Part shown: positions 36,098 to 48,900 of the stretch, in pieces
How positions within the stretch are numbered: the stretch's first letter is position 1
Layout: each line of letters starts with the position of its first letter
Source: Chondrosia reniformis
Lineage: Eukaryota > Porifera > Demospongiae > Chondrillida > Chondrillidae
Assembly (NCBI GenBank): GCA_947172415.1
Contig: OX359192.1
Span: 1,428,501-1,492,500 of the forward strand
DNA length: 64,000 nucleotides
Direction of reading: 5' to 3'
Translations under genes and position numbers: made by a program
Notes under the pieces: model-generated
What the model saw: only the letters and a program-made list of their open reading frames with translations
Database searches by the model: none
Told to the model about the DNA's origin: nothing

Positions 36098-39000
36098 TTA
36101 GATCTTATTAATAGAAATGTGTAGACATGCTGCTACAAGTTTGTCCAATCCTCTCAATATTGACAAAGTAGTTGGTGTCTTGGCTCTCAAAGTACAGTTA
36201 ACAGGTGGACTGCAACCAAACCAGGAAAACACTTCTGTTGGACTCATGTCAGGATTATAAAGTGTGGCAAAATCAAGAATCATTTGTGAATCGTGAATCT
36301 ACCAGAAGGAAAGATTAATATTGTTGTTAGATATCTATGACTGAGTAGAAAATTAAACTATTTGAAGATAATTAGAGAAGGTACTGCATGCAGTGACTAA
36401 AGGAAGTGAAAACATATATACGTATATGAAGTGATAGGGAGTAATATTAGTTGCGTTCATTATGATAGATCAGTTTATTGGAGCTACGTATCTAAAACGT
36501 AAATCGAGCTAGATTGAATGTTTCAACCCGTAGATCTTCATCAGCAATAATTCTTATCTATCATACATGAATATATATAAATCTCATATATTGTACATAA
36601 CTTGGATCCTAACATGCTTTGTTATATATAAACAGCCAGTTGCATTCAGTAACAGAGAAACTATATGAGACCAACCATTATGCCTCTATCTCTTTTTAAT
36701 TTCAAAGTAATGCGTCTTTGTTGAAGTGTTCCATTAGTCTGCAGTGAGTCATCACATACATCTGATTCAGAATATGTGAGAAGGTATGAAGTTTCTTGGA
36801 AGTCATACTGGAACACCTGTCTATTTCGTCTGGCAACAAAAACTACAGCATACTCTTTTTGCCTTGGTGTTATGGATATATCTCCACTTTCACTATAAAA
36901 TACAAAAATGCAAATAGTGGAAATCAATGGTAGCCTTCCAGATATCCAAAATAAAAAAATAACATTACCAAGTTACAATTTAATTACAAATAAGCTGAAA
37001 ATGCAGTGGTTGAAAAGAAAAGGCTTACTTTTCAACAATATCAGATGCTATTTTCTCTCCAATGTCCCAAAATTTTTGCTTTACCGAATCATGTGATATT
37101 GATTTCAAATCTTCTTTGGTTGAAAAGCTGAGTTTCAGCCTAAAGTCAAAATTTCTACAAAACAGAGTCATTTACGTAAGTACATACTCATCAAAATGGT
37201 TGAAACTATACTCGTCTGTCTACATGTACCTGCATGCAGTCTGATGTTAAATATAGATTGCAATGAGACGGATTCCTATTATTAAGTAAGCACTTTTCTA
37301 TACAGATTACAAATATATATGAATATATACATACAACGTACTAACTATATAATTTTGGACAAGTATTATCTGATCTACACATAGGGCTGTCCATGCTATC
37401 ATCAAACAATTCCATTAATGGACTATTTCATATTCAATGAGGAATAAACCAAACTGTAATTACAGTAGATAGTCCTAATCTTGGAAGTGTGGAGTAGTGA
37501 AGTTTTACACAATCAACTGCAGCCCTGGCTTCAATAAACCAATTAAACCTATATAGCTTATGCAATGCAGGTTAAAAGACTTAATATTTAACAAACCAGC
37601 AGAGACTAGTTCAATGGCCTATAAATTAATACATATGTAAATTCAGTTTATGTACTAAATAAAAAAGCAAAAAAAAACCCTCGGGGCTGCCACCCCCTGC
37701 ACTTGGCTGCTCTGTTGGGCTTATATATCACCGTATTATTAATGTACGTATGAAGTATCCTCAAAATTATAAAGAATGATATATAGCTTAAATTCTTTTA
37801 ACTAATTCAAGGACCAGGACTTAGAAAAAGAATATACACCCTTTATCCTTTAAAACCTTACATACATGCATCTTCAGGTTGATTAGCTGTATAATATGGC
37901 TTTATTTAATTTGCCATTTAACATACCCTTCTAAACAAACAGCATCTAGGATAATTTCTTTCTTTGATGTAGGGACGACATCAGCTACCTGATATTTGTC
38001 TCCATCCTTAATGAGCACTACATTGATGGCATCTAGTATCTCCTTGTCAAGGACATTTTCCATAACAATGACCTGTACTGTAATCACTGTAGATTGTCCT
38101 AATCTTGGAAGTGTGGAGTCTAGAAGTTTTACACAATTAACTGCAGCCCTGTTTAAAACACAAAGTCAACTAATCTACATGCGTACCTGGCTTCACAGTA
38201 TATATTGATCTATATAAGAGTAGCTATATTGGTGATATACTTCTAAACTTTAAGGCAGATATAATAGTGGTATACAAATATATACTATAAGATGAGATAA
38301 ATTATACTTTCATTCCTGATTAGCAGTATTACTTCTAATATATAAGAACAATTTGTATGAAAATAACTTTATACATACCCAGAAGAAAATTGGTGTTTAG
38401 GTTCTGGCTGATAATGAGTTCGAGCATCCTTAAAGAGAAACTGTTTCAAAGTAACACAACAATTTCTATCCAGGCACCTGACAGGAAGCCTTAATGAAGA
38501 ATTCACCTTTGGTAAGTGCCAAAGAACTTTTCCAAATCTATAGATGTATATACGTACATTGTAAATATTTTTAATGTATGCTGTCATTCAAAAAATGCTT
38601 ACTTTACTAAAATTCTCAGTTCCATAGGTGTTGAATTAATTGTTAACAAATCTGAAAGTGATTTTTCCACTTTTTCTTTCATTAAATTGTAATATAGTAA
38701 TTTGGAAATTTGTGAACTATATGAAGGCTTATAGTCCTACGGAATAAACAATATTAACATAAGTCAAATCGAACAAATTAAACAAAGAACACTATATATT
38801 AATTAATAAGTACAGACAAGTTCACTGTGGAACACCCATTACAGTGAGCCATTTTACATTACTGAAGTTTTGGACTTACTGATAAGTCTTAAAGGATGAT
38901 ATATATTATATAGTTACATGTACATAATACAGTGCATGCATTCCTTAACTATTTAACCTTTTTAGTTATAAGCTGCAAAGCATAATAAGATCCTGGATTT

Positions 39001-42000
39001 GGCATTTTTACTAAAGTCACTTTATCATTATCATCAACTCCAGACAGGAATGTTAGCATCTTTGTTGATTCTGAGGATATGTTTTTAGTTACCTAAATAT
39101 TTCAAGTAAGTATATACGTAAGTGGCCCAAGTTATTATAAACATCTACTAAAGTATATTTACCGCTGAAATCAATATTTTTGCTTCTCTATAACCAGTTT
39201 CACAGTGCTTCCTTGACCTTCCAAATACACGAATGGCATTCTGTAGAAAAGGCATATTAACATTTAAGCTGAAAGATGGACATCAATATCATGGATGCCA
39301 CTTCTTAGGACTAAGTATCCATCTATTACACATAGGTACTTAATCCATGTTATGATATCAAAAAGAGAATAAACCTAAAAATCATATTGACAATATTTTA
39401 AATACTACATTATTATACGTATATAAGTTTATATGTACTGTTATCACAATCAAATTCAGTCAGATATTATAAAATTGGTTTATAGAACTTTTATACTATA
39501 GCTATTTATGACAACATGGAATAAGAACATTTGAAAATGAGCTGAGTACGTATATGCTATATGTGATCATTAGATCAGAGTGACTTTAGCAAAAGCATAT
39601 ATATCTCCACAGTGGTTTCATTTTTTTAAAACTAAAACAAATACAAGTGAGTGGTTATATTAGAAGAAACATACTTACTTCTCTGTTGTTTATATCAAAT
39701 TGGCACATATTTGTGCTCTCAGCCAACTTTACAAAGTTTAAATGATTTCTTCCATAAAGTAAACCTCTAGGAGTTCCAGGAGGAAGCGGTAACTTCATGA
39801 CGAAAGGTGACCTGTCTATCTAAAAGTTTAAAATAAATAACATGCACATTGCGCTCAACAAAATACTTAAAATACCTAAAATGTTAATCAAATGCAAAGC
39901 ATTCAACATCAGTGATTACCCATGCAGAAAATATTTAAAAAATCTTAAAAGTAATGTTTAGCAACCACACATATGCAACATTTACCCTTGGTCTCTCACA
40001 TACAGCCTGTATCAATTCCAACAGCTTTTCCTTTCCTTGACTAGCTATTTCCTTGTTATCACCAGTTATAGTAAACATCTTTGTTTTCTTCAACATTTAC
40101 GAATGTATAGTATACAGTATTAGTCCATATATATACTGTTTATATACGTATTATGCATGCATGCATGCATACCATTCCTACATATCTATATCAGTTACAG
40201 CCCATCACCTCGGACTTCCACTGAAATACTTAATAATTGGCCTCGATTTCACCTCAGCCTCATATTTCAGCCATAGTCCTCACCTCTGGGTCACAACTAT
40301 TACATAATCATCATATACATACTGCAGTTGTTTCTATATACACCTAACCACATCACTCTTGCAGACATCTCTACTATATAACCTGTAAGCTATAATCACG
40401 GGTCAGAGATTAGTAAAATTACCCTGAAGTTAATATCTTTGCATGATATATAATAAAACTGAAGATATTTTAATTTGTTATTTACTTTCAGGATGGCAAC
40501 CAGCTCAGCAATACATTATATATAGAGTATGTCAGAGTCCTCAATTGGAGATGTTATAGGATTTATATGTCAAGGGATGAATTATCTCAATGTAAAGAAC
40601 AAAAAAACAGCAAAACGAAGACAGACAAAACAGGATTTTTGTATGAGTGTATAGCATATAAGCAGCTACAGAACACTGTGCATATGTGGATGGAGAGAAT
40701 ATTGTCAGCTGTAATGCGTATGAGTTTATGTAGGTATATATTGCAGGCACTTTTAAACACATGTACTTACTCTGTTATAGCAAATATATGCCCCAGTCTC
40801 CAATGTGATTTGCTTCAAGTTTACCTTAACTACAGCAAGCTTGCAATTGGGACTTTCTTCAAACTCGTAATAGCATGTGTGATCTGCTCTACTATTGACA
40901 GCAGATGCTTTTGATGCTATTTTCTAATAAAAAAGATCAGTGTGATGTTTTGTTCATGATAATCGAACCATAAGTATAATTATAGGCATGCCTAATAAAC
41001 AGGTAAAACCACAAAAGAAACATATTAATATTTTATTTTATAAGGTAACTAACTTGGAGCTTTGAAACTTTCTCTTGCTTTTGGATTCTAGGAATGTTAG
41101 TAATTTCATTAGAGCTTTGAGGGTTATCACTCTGAGTATATGCATGGACAATATATATACATAACTTTTATGTAATAGGTAATTAAAATTTGAACTTACA
41201 CATATACAACATTAATATGAACATACATAATCTAAAACAATGAATTAATCGAACTAAGGGAGTTAATTGCATCAAGCTAGCTGTGCAAGGCTATGACAAT
41301 AAGCAAATAATCACTGGAAACCTATTAACACCAAACCAGCCAAGTGAGGGCAGTCTCTTGACTGGGGGACTGAAGTCCTATTAAATTGGCAACCAGTGAT
41401 TACCTTCCAATCATCCAAGATGAAAAAAATGGATGACCGAGAGACAATCACTGCATGCCAATTATGGTCCCCAGCCAATTGCAAGATTAGACTGCAGTCA
41501 CTTGGCTTTGTGGTTTAGCATAACATGTTTCCAACCACTATTGGGTTATGGGTTATACACAATTGCATGCAAGTTGGTTGATAAAGTTACAGACTGTATT
41601 ATGTATATAGAAAATGTTACAGAGAATATCTTTTGAACGTACAGGATTACTAGCCGCAGTTCCAACATTTACAGTACTCCCTTGTAGATTGCTCTGCATA
41701 ATTTTTGTATTGCAAATATTTGTTTCCTGTAAACAAATATTAATCATAACTTTCTGTTCACCCTGATTACAAATGAGAGGTCAGAGAATTTGAATTACAA
41801 ATTATCATTAGTACTATCAGTTTTCTATAAATTTTACGTAGGATATACTTTAATAGTTATATACATAAATAAAGCTAAACTTTTAAACTTACCAGATTAC
41901 TGGAAGAAGCTTTTGTGGAGGTAGTGCTGTTACCAACATTTAGTATACTCCCTTGTATAGTGCTGTTGGTAAAATCTGCATTGTATATATTTATTTGCGG

Positions 42001-42102
42001 CTTATATATGACAGTACTGCCATTTTGTCTAAAACGCTTAGATGCAGCAGGGGTGATACCATATTGAGGTATATCGCTAACAGAACTTTCTGAATAGTTT
42101 TT
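36098..42102 (-). CDS. KH-domain protein with amyloid/RHIM-like repeat exons; N-terminus not found
   Basis: Fourteen exons join in frame: 42102-41893, 41726-41643, 41131-41054, 40923-40771, 40078-39986, 39819-39679, 39240-39163, 39092-38958, 38736-38603, 38537-38379, 38148-37927, 37154-37029, 36892-36676 and 36298-36098 (676 codons, no start seen). The first two exons each carry a related motif of about 26 residues: INIYNADFTNSTIQGSILNVG and TNICNTKIMQSNLQGSTVNVG (written one residue over here for the shared N-I-x-N…Q-G-S-x-x-N-V-G pattern). Next come two KH-like folds; the clearer has PLPPGTPRGLLYGRNHLNFV followed by AIRVFGRSRKHCETGYREAK, with GRNH where KH proteins have GxxG, so RNA binding may be weakened. 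The C-terminal 350 residues (RILVKFGKVLWHLP, EYAVVFVARRNRQVFQYDF) are unassigned. The kinase gene lies upstream on the same strand; whether the two are one transcript is open. Confidence 0.7.
36459..36575. mobile_element. Small MITE (family C) in the last intron of the KH gene
   Basis: ATGATAGATCAGTTTATTGG at one end and TTATCTATCAT at the other are inverted ends; the interior has TTTCAACCCGTAGATCTTCA. A fuller relative is at 52812-52927. Confidence 0.75.
37456..37526 (-). pseudogene. Duplicated 5' part of a KH-gene exon with its acceptor
   Basis: This 71-bp block matches 38080-38150, the start of the 38148-37927 exon, at about 90%. It keeps an AG acceptor (GAAGCCAG|GGCTGCAG) and on the minus strand still reads AAVDCVKLHYSTLPRLG without a stop, but no donor of fitting phase follows. 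It is a partial exon duplicate in the next intron, probably unused. Confidence 0.7.
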
Positions 42103-43485
42103 CTAAATACATTGAAAGATACATGTATACATCATCATTGCATAGTGTACATATAAATCACAGAAAATATACATGCATGGCTACAATACATATACGTATA
42201 GCAATATACAATGATACCCCTGTGCAACCTTATTCTGATAGACTTGCAATTGCATACTTTTGTCAAAGAATAAGCATTGGAACAAATATCCTATATAACA
42301 CGTACATAATTTTTGTATGAACATATATAAGTTGAGCTGTTAGTGTTTGTGGTCTCCCAATTGCAACATATATAGTTTTATCTAAAAGTTCATTATTATA
42401 TATAATAACGGAAATTTGTAGTCATAGCTCCCTCTCAACTTGAAGGTATATACATGTTGTTAAATTTAAAGATATTGTAATTAATGTAATGTAATATATA
42501 CTGTATATATGTGATTTACAGTTACATGTACTAGCTGTAAAAATGCAATTAGTTGGCCATGTGTATATGGTCAAGCATATGAAATGTAGTTACTCAGTTC
42601 ACATTCTATGCAGAGGTTTGAAGATTTCAATGTCTCAATGCCACATGTACACTTCCAGTAGTAGGCCTAGGACAAAATTTTGTGGCACCTAAACCATTCA
42701 GTGCAGTGGCTGAAAACTTGCACTCATTTGGTTAACATTTAAATTTATTTGCAATAGGAATCACAGCATTTTGTAATTTGCATAGAGTTTGAAATATGTG
42801 AGGATTAGCCTACTTGTGTAACACCACTATGCTAACCTTATCCCTACAAACATAGTGTCTGTCAGCTCTGCAGATATTGCATCATGATTATTTTGTAAGA
42901 AATGTTATAGAGACATTGTGAGCCCCCATTAATACTTTGTAGACTGCGGTTTCATATTTGAATATATTATGTCACGTATGGCCATTTAGGCCATGATGAA
43001 TCTCTTGCAGAGTAAACGGGTTACATAAAACATTCCAAAAAAGGATAGCATATTTGTAATTTTTACAGGTAGTGTTACCCCTATACTAAGTATACATATA
43101 CTTTCAATTTTGAAATTTTTATGTAGCCTGTACAACATAGCCCTTTGGATAGACAAAAACTAATTATAAAAAGTGTACCAAACCGGCCCAGTGGACCTAA
43201 CCAGAATTACGTCTGCCCAACTAAAAACGAACCTATGTGATACACCTAACTCACACTAAAATTTAATGTTTACTGCAGTAGAAAGGGTAAACATCACTAG
43301 TTAGCAATCATTTATGTATATGTCTACTTTGGGCAGATGTAGCTCAGAAGCTTCCATCTTGAAGCTATATATTCCAACTCCATCAATTAAGATCACATTT
43401 CCAATCTTAAGGAAGGTATACAATATGATCGCATACACATACATATGCAAGAGAGCCTGTATCACAGGCTCTCTTGCTTATTCAT

Positions 43486-43692
43486 TCTTTTCACAGGATC
43501 AAATCTCAGGTTTCAGAAGGCATGAAACCTATTTGAAACTCTATGAACAGCCAGGTTTCAAAAGGTATGAAAGTATGTATAAAACTCAGAAAGGGGGCTG
43601 TTAAAAACTTGAGCACCCTTTGAAATCTGGCTGTTCAAGAAGTTGCAATTAGATTTCATGCCACATGAAACCTGAAATTTGATCCTGTGTTT
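43486..43692. mobile_element. Foldback repeat of about 200 bp
   Basis: TCACAGGATCAAATCTCAGG, TTTCAGAAGGCATGAAACCT and GAACAGCCAGGTTTCAAAAG on the left pair with the inverse words GAAATCTGGCTGTTC, CATGCCACATGAAACCTG and AAATTTGATCCTGTG on the right. Non-coding; it lies between the KH gene and the kinase gene. Confidence 0.8.
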
Positions 43693-43960
43693 TTGTATAT
43701 GTAAATGTCATTACCAGCTGCAGCCAGCCGTTTAGTGCAAACTCTGTTTATTAACTTAGAATATTGAGATCATTACATAATTATATAGTTTCGCTGTTAT
43801 AGAATGATACCGACATATATTCTATAAAAAAGACTCATCATCTGGATTGAGTCTGCCTTTTTACTGCATGGGAGTGCATTTTTTGGTAGTACAGGAGGGT
43901 CCGTTTTTGGCCAAGTTGCGAACGAAACGTGCGAAAGTATTCTAGAACGAGAGACAGCAG

Positions 43961-44176
43961 ATGGATGAGTCGTTCAACGATATCGAGGAGGCAGAGGAAG
44001 CTGCATGGCGATCTGGTGCAGGACGTCTACACCTACCTCAAGGAACGTCACTAACCGCCTCTCTCTGTATGGAAGCCCGCAAACGAGCAATCCGGAGGAA
44101 AGCCACCAAGTTCGTCATTCACATTGGCGAGCTTTTCTTAATTCCAGAAGAAAACAAGGGATGGCACGAAATTTAA
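43961..44176 (+). CDS. Possible small protein, 71 aa
   Basis: The frame reads MDESFNDIEEAEEAAWRSG at the start, a basic middle (ARKRAIRRKATKFVIHIG) and an acidic end (IPEENKGWHEI). Base composition is much more GC-rich and codon-like than the flanks, and the frame begins with a plausible acidic N-terminus; this is the only support. No domain is recognised. It may be a real micro-gene, the first exon of a gene with unseen downstream exons (a stop follows directly), or a gene remnant. Confidence 0.4.
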   Translation: MDESFNDIEEAEEAAWRSGAGRLHLPQGTSLTASLCMEARKRAIRRKATKFVIHIGELFLIPEENKGWHEI

Positions 44177-44554
44177 TTTTCTAGTGAATTTGCTTACTAA
44201 ATGGCTATACGTTATATTCTATTACCCCTATACAATATCATGTACCCTATCTTTCCCTTCAGACCAGAAAGTTCACTGTAGCTATTAGTCTTCTGCATGT
44301 TTTTGCATATAGCTAGCTATTCATGCAGACACCAAAACTGCATGGTTCACTCAGGACTGTATTTGGTGCAAAATTTGCCTCCGGACCACTTTTGGCAAGG
44401 TAGGACAATACCTTTGGCTGCCAAACATGGTCCTGGGTGGACCAATTTTAGCTACCAAAATTTGCCCCCAGACCACCAAAACTCGTCCGCATGACACGCC
44501 CCTTCAGGTTGGATACGCAATATTAATTGTCAAAAAAATAATCTAACAAGTTTT

Positions 44555-45445
44555 CTAGAACACCGACACACTAATACTGTTAATACCCACATGGCTTTCC
44601 TGGTGGACTTCAATATCCTTGAGTATTTCTGCTGTAGTAGGCCGAGAATCGGCTATATTTTGTAGACAGCGTTTTATGAGAGGCAAGAGTTTCTTTTCCT
44701 TTGCTGTGTCTACTTGTTCCAAATGATGTTCCCATCTTTCATATTCTGTTCTGATAGCCAATATATGTCTGCTCTGATCCTTTGTGTACGTAGCCGGTAG
44801 TGGTCGGGGCAATTTATGAATCAAACTATGAATGATGAGTATACCAAAAGAGAAAGAATCGGTTTTCGTCGATGACGAGGGAGGATTTTCAAAAATCTCC
44901 GGAGGCATGTAGAAATCAGTTCCAGGCGATACTGTTGAAGTCAACTGTTTCGGAGAAACCATTCGAGATGCACCAAAATCACTAATTTTGGCAATGACGC
45001 TCAGTTGACGATTGTGACTTAGCAGAACATTGTTAGCCGTGAGATCTCCGTGAGTAAGACCTCTAAAGTGAATATAAGTGATACCTCGGGCTACTTGATG
45101 TAATATATTCACCTTAATGTGGTACGTTTCGTCTCGTCCCATTGGTCTTTCAGATAGAAATAGGCTGTAACTTTCATCCATCTTTTCTAAAACCAGCGAC
45201 GGCAAAGTAGGATTTTCTTCTAAACACCCGAGAAGGGATACTATATTTGGATGGGAAAGGTTGTTCCATACCGATATTTCTTCTTTGATTTTTAGGGGAC
45301 TAACTCGATCTTCTAGAAATACTTTGATTGCACAGGGACGAGATCTGCTATTTTCTTTTAAAATACCCTCATAAACTTTCGAATAGCCTCCTTTGCCGAT
45401 TTTCTTACGTCGACCATTCTGGTCACTAACAAAAGTAACATCCAT
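44555..45445 (-). CDS. Single-exon protein kinase (TKL-like)
   Basis: A 296-aa protein that is almost only a kinase domain. All core elements are present: glycine loop GKGGYSKVYEG (about 17-27), Lys41 in PCAIKVF, an alpha-C Glu near 55, catalytic loop HGDLTANNVLL (132-142; HGD instead of HRD), DFG at 156-158 (KISDFGAS), activation loop, PPE at 181-183, Asp in KTDSFSFGILI, and Arg in SRPTTAEIL. The HGDLT and activation-loop style fit the TKL/TK side of the tree, where sponges have large lineage-specific expansions. It should be active, with likely Ser/Thr or dual specificity. The tail after the domain is short (HQESHVGINSISVSVF). It lies upstream of the KH/amyloid-motif gene on the same strand, 2.45 kb away; a donor-like CAT|GTGGGT near its end would keep phase 0, so a kinase-adaptor fusion transcript is conceivable but unproven. 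Confidence 0.9.
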   Translation of the reverse strand: MDVTFVSDQNGRRKKIGKGGYSKVYEGILKENSRSRPCAIKVFLEDRVSPLKIKEEISVWNNLSHPNIVSLLGCLEENPTLPSLVLEKMDESYSLFLSERPMGRDETYHIKVNILHQVARGITYIHFRGLTHGDLTANNVLLSHNRQLSVIAKISDFGASRMVSPKQLTSTVSPGTDFYMPPEIFENPPSSSTKTDSFSFGILIIHSLIHKLPRPLPATYTKDQSRHILAIRTEYERWEHHLEQVDTAKEKKLLPLIKRCLQNIADSRPTTAEILKDIEVHQESHVGINSISVSVF

Positions 45446-45962
45446 AGCAATTTATTGTACAGTATTTATCAGTGAGTACGCTAGTATAATATAATAGTAT
45501 AAAGTAGGGATGGCCCGAAAAAAAAACATGGTGGCCGTATTCAATGTATGTATTACGGATTAATACCTTATAAATCGGCAGTTAATCCACTGCAAATTGG
45601 TAAAAGTTTCACTTCAAGTCTACTTCCGGTTTTACTCTATTATTCTTATTCTTCCTTTTCACATAAACGCACATATAGATAACTACATCTTATAATTAGG
45701 TAATTAAGGGCATATCGTCTAAACATTTTAGGAATTGGGGACTAGGTATACGTTTTGTTTTAAAACGATCTGCGCAGAGACAGTTACTAATAGCACATCA
45801 GATTAGAGGAAGCTTTTTGTCGCCATTTTTTTATTTGTAATGTTTAGCTAACTTGATTGTGGTTATCCTATAGTGAGAACATTTTGTAACTTGCACTGTG
45901 TAGTACTATAATTATTTAATCTGATATGAAGAGATAAAAACCATAAAAAAGATTAAACACAG

Positions 45963-48900
45963 TTAATTGTATCTCGGTCCAGAAAAATAACTTGAAGGTA
46001 CACTTCCATTACTACCAAGTCTCTTACGGGTTGACAGAGCTGCTTTCACACACACAAAATCTCCTGATCCCACTACTTTCTTTGACTTTGACAAGAAATG
46101 TGGTTCATATTTTGTTACCGGTTGGCCCAGCCATGCCTCCTTAAAGCACTGGGTGGCCATATTAGTTGGTAGTGTACAAGCATTAAATCTGGGTATAAGT
46201 GCTTCAGTTGACATAGAATGACTACAGTGATAAAGTAACAAAGTTATCAAATCATAGTGTAGCTGCTATACTGAATAAGGTAAAGAATAGCAATTAACAA
46301 ATAACAATATATACTAACAACATAAAGACAATCAACATCAGCAATAAAATTAACAGTTACAAACCTAGAATGCTGATAAGGTATCATTCTTAGTTGCCTT
46401 TTGATAAAATCTTTAGGTAATAATTCTGAGATTCTACTGTGACCTTTGTCTTGAACGGACAGTGGCAATTGAGAACATTCTTTGGTCTCTTTTACCATGG
46501 CATGGTTAGAATGAGCAACCTCTCCAACTAAATTACTGTCTTCAACCTACACACAAACATGCATGTACATAAATCACAATTGGAAGCTAATACTTATACA
46601 GTAAGTCCATTAAAAATGGTCGTCTAAGAGAAAAAAATAACACATTCAGAAGTAAAAGGTTCAGTTTCATAACACTTAAAATGCAGCAGTGAAGTCTTAA
46701 ATGATAAAGTAGTGTTAGTACAAAGCTCCTACATACATACGTATCTTTGGAAAGGGTCATCTTTCGACTTTGGGAGCAGTCACTGAAGAAGACCCCCAGG
46801 GTCGAAACGTTTGGCAGAAAGAAGAACCAAAAAAACTGCGTCTCTAGACGCTCCCAAAGTCGAAAGATGACCCTTTCCAAAGATAAGTTCGACGCAGTTA
46901 GAAGAAATCCTTATTCTATTACATACGTATGTTCGTATATACATATGTACATATTGGTAATTGACTGTTATTGTTTGACATACTGGTAATTGACTGGCAT
47001 TATAAGTTGACAAGGATTCGTTAGATAAGAGGTATTGCAGCATTTCTGGAATTCCAAGTCCACGTATGAGGCTATCCCTTTTCTGCATTTCGGCAATTCG
47101 TCTAATTTCATCTTCTTCATTATCAGCAATAGGCAGCACACTTTCATTAACCGGTAAAGGCTGGTGAAATGAATGTGAAGTGAACGTATGTAAATACGTA
47201 CATAAGTGCTTGACCATACATAGGCACAAGTGTAGGTACATATATACGTACATGTATAATTATTCAGCAAATTTTAGGTAGCTAATAGTTTGACGGTTTG
47301 CTGGCTGAGAGGCACTCTCTCCATTTTCAGTTGTGTGTAGGACTTATTTAGTGCATATACGTAGGTATATCTGTCTTGCTACAGCCTCCACATTACCCTC
47401 TACCCCTTAAAACCAATGCATTTCTACATAGTGACATCCTTAAGTACGTATACACTGACATAGAGAAATAACACATGTACGTACGTATGTACAAGTATAT
47501 TCATACATTAGGACAAACAGTAAAATCGGTAAATTTTGTGCATCATCTGAATGGAAAAAGGAAGAAAAGAAGCCTAACTGTATTCTCACCCAAAGTTCTA
47601 TAGGTTCCCAAAGTCATTAGTCTAAGTAAAATAGTCTATTTTGTTTTTGTTTCCTTAGCTTCGTAGGCATGATAACCATACATACGTATATAGTTTTGGA
47701 TATGGTGTTCTAGATGATTTGTTTTTGTTTCCTTAGCTTTGTAGGCATGACAACCATACGTACGTATATAGTTTTGTAAATGGTGTTCTAGATGATTCAT
47801 ACAAGGGACCCAAAAGACCTACCCCTTTGGGAATTGGAGGCGGTTTTCTTGATCCAGGAATGTGAAATGTCATCTTTTTTAAAACTTGCTTTGGATTGGT
47901 TAGGACCCTACTTCTGAATTCAGATGCTTTGCCTGAACTTTCTGGTCTAGCTTTAGTTCGATTAGTTAATAATGACATCTTCAGGCTTTTCTGCTTGGAT
48001 TCTATTTCCATTCTTTTTAATCTATTAAATGAAAATGACATGTTCAGAATATACGTACGTATATACATACATAGTTTAGATGATTACATAAGTAAGTATG
48101 TGTGTATGAATGTACGTACGTATATAAGGAGAGACAATACCAACATGTACGTATACGTACATACATATCTACGTACATACACACGTATATGATAAAGAAA
48201 TGATCAAAGCAATTAGCAACACTTCATAGATTAAGATGTTTTGACCCCTTATCATAGGTCTTCATCAATTAGAAATCTATCTATATATGTACCTACCAAC
48301 GTATGTACTACGTATGGATGGATGTTATACGTACGTACGTAAGTGCAACATAGAAACAATCAAAACATACACGTACGTACATTGTACCAATACATAAGAG
48401 CATTTACGCAGCTAGTGTCAAATGATGAAGATATCAAAGCTCTAATATCAGCATCAGATCTTAAAGTCCATTTTCAGCACTTAGCAGGGTTTTTAGGGGG
48501 TTTGAGGGAGGGCATTTCCCCCCGAGCTTTAGCAAAAAACCCTGACTTAGGCTGTTAGTATTACACCCTTGTTAGTACTGTGTGCACTCATTTTGCTGTG
48601 GGTACGTATGTAGGTACGTATGTACGTATAAGTTGTTCTACTGTACCTAGCCTCTTCCTGCCGAGCTCTGGATGCTGCAGTCTCATTGCAAAGAGAAGGC
48701 CCTCCTTGCTGAAAATATATTTTGTAAAAAGCTTCATTCCCTTGCTGAGGGTAAATTCGTCTGTAAAATACACACACTATAAAATTTAACAGGAGCTACG
48801 TACATACATACGTACATATCTACTATTTCTAATTAATAATAAAATGGCTTCCCTAATCGCAGATGCAAGGTTGGTATATATACGTATGTATAATCATAGT

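Noticed and set aside
44555-44640. Kinase fused to the downstream KH/amyloid-motif gene
   Set aside because: A phase-0 donor-like site exists near the kinase end, but 2.45 kb, a foldback and an opposite-strand frame lie between, and the kinase has its own stop; kept only as a hypothesis.
46747-46989. Plus-strand 80-codon frame beginning MERVIFRLWEQSL, and a similar minus-strand frame
   Set aside because: Both come from the two arms of a MITE, which read alike on either strand.
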